The notes beneath the pieces were generated by a model, which was not told where the DNA came from, made no database searches, and saw only the letters and a program-made list of their open reading frames with translations. Position numbers and translations under genes: made by a program. Shown piece by piece: positions 1 to 4,548 of a DNA stretch of 7,284 nt (its first letter is position 1; each line of letters starts with the position of its first letter). The DNA is from an uncultured Saprospiraceae bacterium (lineage in GTDB: Bacteria; Bacteroidota; Bacteroidia; Chitinophagales; Saprospiraceae): assembly GCA_938002705.1 (NCBI GenBank), contig CALLAG010000180.1, forward strand, positions 1 through 7,284, in the 5' to 3' direction.

Positions 1-527
1 CCTCCTAATATTAAGACATTAGCTGGTGTCACACCTGGTACACCACCGAGAAGTATTCCTCTACCTTTCAGAGGTTTCTCTAGGTACTTAGCACCTTGCT
101 GTACAGCCATTCTTCCAGCGACTTCTGACATAGGAACTAACAGGGGCAGTGAGCCATCTAAGTTAGTTACTGTCTCGTATGCTAAGCATGTAGACTTGCT
201 CTTGATCATTGCTTTAGTCAGTGCACGAGAAGATGCAAAGTGAAAATATGTAAAGAGTAGTTGGCCTGGTCTAGCGAGATCGTATTCAGATTTGATAGGT
301 TCTTTGACCTTCATGATCATCTCAGCTTTCTTATAGACATCTTCGATTTTGGGAAGTATTTTTACACCATAACTTTTATACTCAGCATCAGTAAATCCTG
401 AGCTTAAACCAGCTGATTTTTGGACAAAGACCTTATGTCCTCTTCTGGTTAATTCGAGTGCTCCTGCTGGTGTGAGTGCTACTCGATTTTCATTGTTTTT
501 TATCTCTTTAGGAACTCCTACAATCAT
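1..527 (-). CDS. ald: Alanine dehydrogenase, N-terminal 175 residues (cut by window edge)
   Basis: NAD-dependent alanine dehydrogenase, a cytoplasmic enzyme that interconverts L-alanine and pyruvate plus ammonia. The frame opens with ATG at 527 and reads MIVGVPKEIKNNENRVALTP, the standard start of the family, so the start is secure. Residues known to be essential in the family are present: Arg15 (in NENR), Lys75 (in KVKEP) and His96 (in TYFHFASSR). PMSEVAGR and GGVPGVTPAN follow, and the fragment ends in ILGG, the beginning of the NAD-binding Rossmann motif. About half of the usual roughly 370 residues lie outside the window. There is no Shine-Dalgarno sequence; the start is preceded by an A-rich stretch (CAAACCAAAACAC). 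That stretch is complementary to a sequence repeated twice upstream on the same strand (645-663, 826-844), so translation may be controlled by RNA pairing. Transhydrogenase PntA is related, but the early motifs and spacing fit Ald. Confidence 0.96.
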   Translation of the reverse strand, partial: MIVGVPKEIKNNENRVALTPAGALELTRRGHKVFVQKSAGLSSGFTDAEYKSYGVKILPKIEDVYKKAEMIMKVKEPIKSEYDLARPGQLLFTYFHFASSRALTKAMIKSKSTCLAYETVTNLDGSLPLLVPMSEVAGRMAVQQGAKYLEKPLKGRGILLGGVPGVTPANVLILG

Positions 528-608
528 GTGTTTTGGTTTGAGCTTGATATTGTAATGTATAACGCCGTAATAATAATATTTAACAACGTAATAATTAGAA
601 TATAGCAC
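528..608 (-). promoter_or_regulatory. Leader region immediately upstream of ald
   Basis: An AT-rich stretch between the second terminator and the ald start. No exact TAnnTTTG element is visible on the minus strand. A weak TACGTTGT lies near 584-591, so either ald has a poor promoter here or it depends on transcription from further upstream through two terminators. On the coding strand, bases 538-530 read AACCAAAAC directly before the start codon and are the complement of GTTTTGGTT found in both upstream repeats. Bases 539-533 (AAACCAA) are the complement of the loop of the terminator at 609-638. Confidence 0.45.
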
Positions 609-638
609 AAAAAAAAACCCGTGAAAACCAATCACGGG
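609..638 (-). terminator. Rho-independent terminator of unit 2, nearest ald
   Basis: On the minus strand a perfect 7-bp stem CCCGTGA / TCACGGG (638-632 with 624-618) with loop TTGGTTT is followed by nine T (617-609). On the plus strand there is no T tract, so it works only for minus-strand transcripts. The only protein gene downstream on that strand is ald, and no minus-strand gene enters from upstream. It should therefore end a transcript that starts inside this gap, or attenuate ald. Confidence 0.85.
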
Positions 639-644
639 CATACT

Positions 645-663
645 CAATTTAATAACCAAAACT
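645..663 (-). repeat. 19-nt direct repeat, copy 2
   Basis: The minus strand reads AGTTTTGGTTATTAAATTG, identical to 844-826 and offset by 181 bp. In both copies the next element downstream on the minus strand is a terminator hairpin with a T tract, although the hairpin sequences differ. Conservation of the 19 bases amid diverged flanks suggests selection on this part of the transcript. Confidence 0.9.
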
Positions 664-784
664 CATTTGACTATTATGAATCAAAGAATATGCCAAACAT
701 TAGTTATATTCGTAATATAAGCTAATCTCTACTTTAGTACTCTTAATTTATTTCTTTCGTAACCTTACAGTACTTATGAGACAT

Positions 785-813
785 AAAAAAAGCTCGTGAC
801 ATTTCACGAGCTT
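785..813 (-). terminator. Rho-independent terminator of unit 1
   Basis: On the minus strand a perfect 10-bp stem AAGCTCGTGA / TCACGAGCTT (813-804 with 799-790) closes a 4-nt AATG loop. Seven T follow at 791-785, the first two overlapping the stem end. On the plus strand the hairpin is followed by AAACG and would not terminate. As with the terminator at 609-638, no minus-strand protein gene lies upstream to be terminated. Confidence 0.87.
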
Positions 814-825
814 AAACGAATTTTA

Positions 826-844
826 CAATTTAATAACCAAAACT
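826..844 (-). repeat. 19-nt direct repeat, copy 1
   Basis: Identical to the copy at 645-663. A second shared block, ATTCATAATA on the minus strand, lies further upstream in both units (876-867 and 681-672), but its distance to the 19-mer differs by 14 nt. The units are therefore not a simple recent tandem duplication. Confidence 0.9.
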
Positions 845-853
845 TACACAATA

Positions 854-861
854 CAAATATA
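854..861 (-). promoter_or_regulatory. Promoter -7 element for small RNA unit 1
   Basis: TATATTTG on the minus strand matches the Bacteroidota -7 consensus TAnnTTTG exactly. It would place a transcription start near 848, just before the 19-nt repeat. No good -33 TTTG or TTG is seen, and the expected position lies inside the dyad at 871-900. Confidence 0.4.
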
Positions 862-870
862 AAACATATT

Positions 871-900
871 ATGAATTATTCACATATGTAATAGATTCAT
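871..900. promoter_or_regulatory. Imperfect 30-bp dyad, possible operator
   Basis: The sequence has perfect outer arms of 6 bp (ATGAAT ... ATTCAT) and a perfect central 8 bp (ACATATGT) about a common axis, with 22 of 30 positions symmetric. It begins 10 bp upstream of the minus-strand -7 element at 854-861 and would cover its -33 region. That is a usual place for a repressor or activator site. No regulator gene is visible in the window to match it. Confidence 0.35.
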
Positions 901-963
901 TTGCAGTAATATATGATGGATTATTAAGCGAATCCCTTTTTCTTATTGATTTCCAGTCAGTTA

Positions 964-971
964 TACATTTG
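964..971 (+). promoter_or_regulatory. Promoter -7 element for the pseudouridine synthase gene
   Basis: TACATTTG matches TAnnTTTG exactly and predicts transcription from about 976. A TTG at 946-948 is only 15 bp upstream, closer than the usual 19-21 bp. The open frame of the following gene begins at 982, just after the predicted start of the transcript. This bears on which start codon is used. Confidence 0.4.
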
Positions 972-1038
972 ATTACCATAAAATTTTAACATTATCAAGA
1001 TTCATAAGCTTAAGGTTCTTCTTGAAGACAATCATTTA

Positions 1039-1674
1039 TTGATCGTTAATAAGAGGGTAGGTGTGTTAAGTCAGAAGGACAAAACCAATGATGACTCCAT
1101 CATTGAGATAGGCAAAGCTTATATCAAAGTAAAATATAGCAAGCCTGGTGACGTATTTCTTGGTCTGCCTCATAGGCTGGATCGTCCTGTGAGTGGAGCT
1201 ATAATTCTGTGCAGAACGAGTAAGTCTCTTACCCGTATGAATGAGATGATAAAGAAAAGATCTATAACTAAAGTGTATCATGCAATCGTGGAAGGTAGAC
1301 CAGCAGCTACCAGTGGGAAGTTGGTTTCATATATCAAAAAGAATCCTGCTAAGAATAGAGTAACCGTAATGGATGATCCATTTCATGATGCTAAGCAAGC
1401 GATCCTCAGTTATAAAGTTATAGATTATAGAAAATCCAGATCATTGCTTGAGATAGAGTTAGAGACTGGTCGACCTCATCAGATCAGATCACAATTAGCT
1501 CATATAGCTCATCCTATCATAGGAGATATTAAGTACGGATCGGATAGGCCATTGCCAGATAAGTCTATTGCCTTACATGCATACAGATTGCAATTTATCC
1601 ACCCAGTCGCTAAGACACCTGTAAACGTTATTGCTCCACGTCCAGATATGCCATGGTGGGACGCATTCATTTAA
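1039..1674 (+). CDS. RluA-family pseudouridine synthase, short single-domain form
   Basis: Converts specific uridines in rRNA or tRNA to pseudouridine. The catalytic motif HRLDRPVSG is at residues 45-53 counted from TTG 1039, with Asp48 as the nucleophile. ETGRPHQIR (142-150) and HPIIGDIKYG (158-167) give the second family signature; GRPHQIR replaces the commoner GRTHQIR. There is no S4 RNA-binding domain, so it resembles the short RluA/TruC-like members; the target nucleotide cannot be read from sequence. The start is uncertain. TTG 1039 is the first canonical start codon, but the same frame is open from 982 and its upstream part encodes KVLLEDNHLLIVNK, the conserved first strand of the family. 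Translation probably begins upstream on a non-canonical codon such as ATT at 991 or 1000. The gene is monocistronic or reads on into the SRP RNA 60 nt downstream. Confidence 0.92.
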   Translation: MIVNKRVGVLSQKDKTNDDSIIEIGKAYIKVKYSKPGDVFLGLPHRLDRPVSGAIILCRTSKSLTRMNEMIKKRSITKVYHAIVEGRPAATSGKLVSYIKKNPAKNRVTVMDDPFHDAKQAILSYKVIDYRKSRSLLEIELETGRPHQIRSQLAHIAHPIIGDIKYGSDRPLPDKSIALHAYRLQFIHPVAKTPVNVIAPRPDMPWWDAFI

Positions 1675-1723
1675 TTTTATTTTATAACATCTACAAAAGA
1701 CTATAATGTATAGTTATTCTTTT

Positions 1724-1731
1724 TACTTTTG
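1724..1731 (+). promoter_or_regulatory. Promoter -7 element for the SRP RNA
   Basis: TACTTTTG matches TAnnTTTG exactly and sits 5 bp before the first paired base of the SRP RNA, so the predicted transcription start coincides with the RNA's 5' end near 1736. A -33 element is not clear. Confidence 0.6.
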
Positions 1732-1735
1732 CAGC

Positions 1736-1830
1736 GGTGAGGGGCAAACGGCAGGCTCCTGTTGAATTCCCCCAGGGCGGAAACGCAGCAAGGGTAGATG
1801 GTTGAGCGGCTAGGTTTGTTTCCTCACTTT
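1736..1830 (+). ncRNA. ffs: Small signal recognition particle RNA (4.5S type)
   Basis: The RNA partner of Ffh, which targets ribosomes making membrane proteins to the translocon. The 5' end GTGAGG (1737-1742) pairs with CCTCAC (1822-1827), closing one long hairpin of about 95 nt. The apical part carries the signature of helix 8: CAGGGC, a GGAA-type loop (1779-1782) and the conserved GCAGCAAGGG internal-loop strand (1785-1794), which form the Ffh M-domain site. Eight T at 1828-1835 follow the closing stem, so the RNA's own terminal helix acts with them as its terminator. There is no Alu domain, as usual for Gram-negative bacteria. The exact 5' and 3' ends are estimated from the pairing and the promoter element. 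Confidence 0.93.
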
Positions 1831-1868
1831 TTTTTCCTCTTTCTTTCATATCCAATCCTCTTACTATT

Positions 1869-2525
1869 ATGAGATTTTTTATTGATACCGCAGATTTAGA
1901 TCAGATCAAAGAAGCACACGATTTAGGAGTATTAGATGGTGTAACGACTAATCCTTCGCTGATGGCAAAAGCAGGTATTACTGGCGCCAAAAACATCGAG
2001 GATCACTACAAGAAGATCGCAAGCATCGTAGAAGGTGATGTCAGTGCAGAGGTTATAGCTACTGATTACGCTGGTATCGTAGCAGAAGGGGAGTACCTTG
2101 CTGACTTAGCACCTAATATCGTAGTCAAAGTGCCTATGATAAGAGAGGGTATCAAAGCGATAAGCCACTTCTCAGGTAAAGGCATCAAAACGAACTGTAC
2201 ACTTGTATTCTCTGCAGGCCAAGCCATCCTTGCTGCCAAGGCGGGTGCTACCTACATAAGCCCATTCGTAGGAAGAGTGGATGATATTAACTGGGACGGG
2301 ATAGGTCTTATAGAAGAGATCGCAGAACTCTACGCTATTCAGATGTATGATACTGAGATTCTTGCAGCTTCTATCAGAAATGCTCGGCATATCGTACAAG
2401 CTGCTAAGGCCGGCGCTGATATCGCAACATGTCCATTACATACGATACTTGGATTATTAAAGCACCCACTAACGGATATCGGATTAGCTAAGTTTCTTGA
2501 AGATTACAATAAAGGCAACGCTTAA
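1869..2525 (+). CDS. tal: Transaldolase, short TalC/Fsa-type
   Basis: A cytoplasmic class I aldolase of the non-oxidative pentose phosphate pathway that moves a dihydroxyacetone unit between sedoheptulose 7-phosphate and glyceraldehyde 3-phosphate. The 218 residues match the compact, decameric TalC/Fsa subfamily. FIDTAD (4-9, Asp6), GVTTNPSL (24-31) and VVKVPM (85-90, Schiff-base Lys87) line the barrel; TNCTLVFSAGQA and SPFVGRVDD (131-139) follow. Phe133 occupies the position that is Phe178 in TalB and a tyrosine in E. coli fructose-6-phosphate aldolase. This argues for transaldolase rather than F6P aldolase activity. The ATG lies 33 nt after the SRP RNA T tract with no separate promoter evident, so expression may come from read-through past ffs. 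Its stop is 6 nt from that of the convergent phosphorylase gene. Confidence 0.95.
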   Translation: MRFFIDTADLDQIKEAHDLGVLDGVTTNPSLMAKAGITGAKNIEDHYKKIASIVEGDVSAEVIATDYAGIVAEGEYLADLAPNIVVKVPMIREGIKAISHFSGKGIKTNCTLVFSAGQAILAAKAGATYISPFVGRVDDINWDGIGLIEEIAELYAIQMYDTEILAASIRNARHIVQAAKAGADIATCPLHTILGLLKHPLTDIGLAKFLEDYNKGNA

Positions 2526-2530
2526 TCAAC

Positions 2531-2546
2531 TTTAGCTTTCGCTAAA
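2531..2546. terminator. Hairpin at the convergent tal and phosphorylase ends
   Basis: TTTAGC-TTTC-GCTAAA is a perfect 6-bp stem with a 4-nt loop; read on the minus strand the loop is GAAA, a stable GNRA type. It lies 5 nt after the tal stop and contains the TAA stop of the minus-strand gene. On the plus strand it is followed by TATTTCT, a poor T tract, so it is at best a weak terminator for tal. Confidence 0.35.
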
Positions 2547-3401
2547 TATTTCTAACACTTTTTCTATTAATCTACCTACAGTCTTACTGGCTTGTGAGGA
2601 GAACTCTCCTGTCACCCTGTTAGCTAATATTGCATTAAGTGATACCGCTTTGTGACCGAGTAGTTTTGATAAGCCGTATATGCCTGCTGTCTCCATTTCT
2701 AAGTTTGTAATTCTAAGATCCCTATAAGTTAAGCTACTCATCATCTTAGCTATGTCATGTCTCGCTTGTAATCTAAGCGATCTTGACTGAGGTCCGTAGA
2801 ACCCATTAGCAGTAATGGTGATGCCTGGTGAGGCTATCTCGCGGAATTTATTAATGAGGGTAGTGTCTCCTGCAGTGGCATAGATAGGGCTCATTGATGT
2901 CGAACTTTCTATTAATTCTTCTAAGTCTAATTCTCTAACAACTTCTGAGTTATAATGATGGAGTAAGCCATCTATACCACAAGCATAGTGAGATGCAATA
3001 ATACTGTCTATGGGCACGTCTTTTCTTACTGCTCCTGATGTACCTATTCTTATGAAATTGAGTGTCGTTAGTTCATCCTTAATCTGGCGTGTATTAAAGT
3101 CAATATTGAATAAGGCATCTAACTCGTTAAAGACGATGTCGATATTGTCTGTCCCTATCCCAGTTGCAATAACTGTGAGCTCCTTAGAACCAATTCTACC
3201 TGTTACTGTTTTGAATTCGCGGTTGGTCTTCGTTAAGTAGATCTCATCAAAGTGTTGAGTTACTATATCTACTCTCTCTGGATCGCCTACAGTTATGATA
3301 TGATCAGCAACGTCACCAGGACATAGATGTAGATGATAGACTGATCCATCTGGATTAATGATGAGTTCTGATTCTGGAATAGTCATAGCCTTATACTGCA
3401 T
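2532..3401 (-). CDS. udp: Uridine phosphorylase-like nucleoside phosphorylase
   Basis: A cytoplasmic NP-I family enzyme that splits nucleosides with phosphate to a free base and ribose 1-phosphate. The 289 residues carry GDPER (39-43, phosphate site), ATGIGTDN (79-86), RIGTSGAV (118-125) and NLEMETAGIY (233-242), whose two glutamates bind ribose. In GFYGPQSR (200-207), Gln205 and Arg207 fall where E. coli Udp has the Gln166 and Arg168 that hold the uracil ring, so a pyrimidine, most likely uridine, is the expected substrate. A wider pyrimidine range cannot be excluded. The protein is longer than the roughly 253 residues of E. coli Udp, with an extended N-terminus. The start ATG overlaps the stop of a short upstream frame (TAATG). 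The gene is convergent with tal (6 nt apart) and divergent from the ArsC-like gene. Confidence 0.9.
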   Translation of the reverse strand: MQYKAMTIPESELIINPDGSVYHLHLCPGDVADHIITVGDPERVDIVTQHFDEIYLTKTNREFKTVTGRIGSKELTVIATGIGTDNIDIVFNELDALFNIDFNTRQIKDELTTLNFIRIGTSGAVRKDVPIDSIIASHYACGIDGLLHHYNSEVVRELDLEELIESSTSMSPIYATAGDTTLINKFREIASPGITITANGFYGPQSRSLRLQARHDIAKMMSSLTYRDLRITNLEMETAGIYGLSKLLGHKAVSLNAILANRVTGEFSSQASKTVGRLIEKVLEIFSES

Positions 3402-3514
3402 TAATTATTGTTGAATACCTGCATAATATCTATAAGTTTTTTGATAACTGAATCTGGGTCTATGGTATCTAAAAACTTCGTCAGTAATATTATACTTTTG
3501 TCTAATAAAATCAA
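3401..3514 (-). CDS. Possible 37-residue upstream ORF coupled to the phosphorylase
   Basis: A short open frame from TTG 3514 whose TAA overlaps the phosphorylase ATG (TAATG), an arrangement typical of translational coupling. The C-terminal part reads TKFLDTIDPDSVIKKLIDIM, a protein-like amphipathic pattern without any domain I recognise. Against it: a frame of this length is common by chance in AT-rich DNA, the start is not ATG, and the region also holds the promoter of the divergent gene. It may be a leader peptide, a gene remnant or chance. Confidence 0.2.
   Translation of the reverse strand: MILLDKSIILLTKFLDTIDPDSVIKKLIDIMQVFNNN
3493..3500 (+). promoter_or_regulatory. Promoter -7 element for the ArsC-like gene
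   Basis: TACTTTTG is identical to the element before the SRP RNA and predicts transcription from about 3506, giving a leader of some 23 nt before ATG 3529. No clear -33 TTG lies at the right distance. Confidence 0.5.
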
Positions 3515-3528
3515 AGATTATAAAAATA

Positions 3529-3879
3529 ATGAACAAAGCATTTATATTATCAACATGTAACACATGTCAGCGTATCGTAGACGAAGTGAAATGGACAGAT
3601 GAGATCCAAGATGTGAAAGTCAAACTCATAGATTCTAAGACGCTTACAGCTCTTAAGAAAGAACACGGTTCTTATGAAGCGCTATTCAACAAGCGGGCAA
3701 CTAAGTACAGAAGTCTGGGGCTTAAGGAGCAAGGCTTAAGTGAGCAAGAATTTAAGCAATGGATACTTAAGGAATACACTTTCCTCAAGAGACCCGTATT
3801 CATAGTAGGAGAAAAGAGTTTCGTAGGTAATGCTAAGAAAACCGTCGAAGCCTTAAAGGAAGAGTTGGGCGTTAAATAA
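3529..3879 (+). CDS. ArsC/Spx-family thioredoxin-fold protein (arsenate reductase-like)
   Basis: A small cytoplasmic thiol protein of 116 residues, the usual size for the ArsC/Spx/YffB family. STCNTCQR puts a CxxC pair at Cys10 and Cys13, at the site of the ArsC catalytic cysteine and the Spx redox switch. FNKRATKYRSLGL (53-65) and FLKRPVFI (85-92), with Arg88-Pro89, are the other family landmarks. The CxxC is more Spx-like than the single-cysteine form of classical ArsC, and no arsenic-resistance genes (arsB, arsR, acr3) are nearby, so a role in arsenate detoxification is not supported here. A general thiol or glutathione-linked role, or none of these, is possible. It has its own promoter element and is divergent from the phosphorylase gene. 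Confidence 0.88.
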   Translation: MNKAFILSTCNTCQRIVDEVKWTDEIQDVKVKLIDSKTLTALKKEHGSYEALFNKRATKYRSLGLKEQGLSEQEFKQWILKEYTFLKRPVFIVGEKSFVGNAKKTVEALKEELGVK

Positions 3880-3936
3880 GCTACTCCGAAGCTAATATTA
3901 TCAATGATTAGATACTATTAGATAGATTAGATTCGG

Positions 3937-4431
3937 CTAATTACAGTTGAGCGTGATAGCTGGCGTTCTTATGGCTTCACTTTCGTTACCGGCATCATCT
4001 TTTAATATTATATCAAAGTTTATCTCGTTAGTCGGAAATTGTGGAGGACTCTGGCATGGAGGTATGCTGTCAGGAAATATGCAACAGGTGGTGAATAACT
4101 TAATAGTTATCTCGCCTTCGAGACCGTTCTGGACACCGGGATTAGGGATGTCTGGAATCTTAAAAAAGTCATAGACATCACCAGTCCTGGTGTCGGTGAT
4201 AATAATGTTCTCCCTGATGTTACCCATACCACTACCCAGATCACCATCACCATCTCTAAATGAGAATGTCATAAATAATGAGTCCGTGTTAAGATCACCT
4301 TGATCCATCACTGACTTAGTAAAACCAATAAATTCTATCTCAGGGACTTCATCAAATCCAGGATTATTAGTGCAACTTGTCACAAAGACGCTGACTATAA
4401 AAAATGTTAGTATGGAATAGGATATTTTCAA
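3937..4431 (-). CDS. Small lipoprotein with a DGDGDLG motif, function unknown
   Basis: A predicted lipoprotein of 164 residues. Lys2, a hydrophobic segment (about 6-17) and the lipobox VTSC with the lipidated Cys20 make a signal peptidase II site, so the mature protein is probably anchored in the outer or inner membrane and faces the periplasm. RDGDGDLGSG (59-68) is an acidic, calcium-site-like loop seen in many Bacteroidota lipoproteins. DAGNESE (146-152) near the end recalls beta-sandwich domains. The mature part has four further cysteines (116, 117, 126, 163), enough for two disulfides. The start is TTG at 4431, the only canonical start upstream of the signal sequence, since a TAA lies four codons before it. 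It is convergent with the ArsC-like gene and divergent from the LuxE-like gene. I do not recognise a function. Confidence 0.85.
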   Translation of the reverse strand: MKISYSILTFFIVSVFVTSCTNNPGFDEVPEIEFIGFTKSVMDQGDLNTDSLFMTFSFRDGDGDLGSGMGNIRENIIITDTRTGDVYDFFKIPDIPNPGVQNGLEGEITIKLFTTCCIFPDSIPPCQSPPQFPTNEINFDIILKDDAGNESEAIRTPAITLNCN

Positions 4432-4495
4432 AGTAATGGTTTAATAATTACAATTTAAACGTAATATAGTAACTCTATTGGTATAAATATATTAG

Positions 4496-4518
4496 ATGCA
4501 TATTGTAAGGATGCATAT
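4496..4518. repeat. Paired ATGCATAT repeats in a divergent promoter region
   Basis: Two direct copies of ATGCATAT (4496-4503 and 4511-4518) with 15-bp spacing, each containing the palindrome ATGCAT. They lie in the 117-bp gap between the divergent lipoprotein and LuxE-like genes, upstream of a -7-like element at 4533-4540. A regulator site is possible, but the spacing is not a whole helical turn. Confidence 0.3.
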
Positions 4519-4532
4519 CTCAAGATTAACTC

Positions 4533-4540
4533 TATTTTTG
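4533..4540 (+). promoter_or_regulatory. Possible -7 element of the LuxE-like gene
   Basis: TATTTTTG matches TAnnTTTG. If used, transcription would begin around 4546, making the mRNA leaderless at ATG 4549 or pushing translation to ATG 4570. No -33 partner is seen. Confidence 0.3.
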
Positions 4541-4548
4541 GTTTGCGT

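Larger units (their letters stand above)
609..676 (-). ncRNA. Candidate small RNA or attenuator unit 2
   Basis: A possible transcript of roughly 65-70 nt that would contain the 19-nt sequence shared with unit 1 (663-645), a short linker and the terminator hairpin at 638-609. Upstream, TATTCTTTG (690-682) resembles the Bacteroidota -7 element but has a three-base spacer instead of two, so the promoter is weak and the 5' end is a guess. The segment 666-654 reads ATGAGTTTTGGTT and pairs with the ald initiation region at 12 of 13 positions, the exception being one A-A mismatch. The unit could be a stand-alone sRNA or part of a long ald leader. No known RNA family was recognised. Confidence 0.45.
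785..848 (-). ncRNA. Candidate small RNA or attenuator unit 1
   Basis: A predicted transcript of about 64 nt from near 848 to the T tract at 785. It sits behind an exact TAnnTTTG element at 861-854 and consists of a short 5' end, the shared 19-nt sequence (844-826) and the 10-bp terminator hairpin. There is no open frame of useful length. It has the same architecture as the unit at 609-676 and is best read as its sibling. The promoter assignment rests on the -7 element alone, since no TTG at the -33 position is visible. Confidence 0.5.

Noticed and set aside
645..668. Minigene encoding MSFGY before terminator 2, as in a leader-peptide attenuator
   Set aside because: The ATG exists only in copy 2, the peptide contains no alanine or other run of regulatory codons, and copy 1 lacks a matching start.
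3010..3240. Plus-strand 76-codon frame inside the phosphorylase gene
   Set aside because: Antisense shadow of a well-conserved enzyme, without recognisable protein features.
3529..3879. Arsenic-resistance locus
   Set aside because: No arsR, arsB, acr3 or arsM nearby, and the CxxC fits Spx/YffB-type proteins at least as well.
3908..3932. Three TTAGAT copies spaced 10 and 9 bp between convergent genes
   Set aside because: Short AT-rich words, downstream of both genes and not near any promoter; chance is likely.
3886..3936. CCGAA ... TTCGG inverted repeat as a terminator between the ArsC-like and lipoprotein genes
   Set aside because: Only 5 bp with a loop of about 40 nt and no T tract on either strand.
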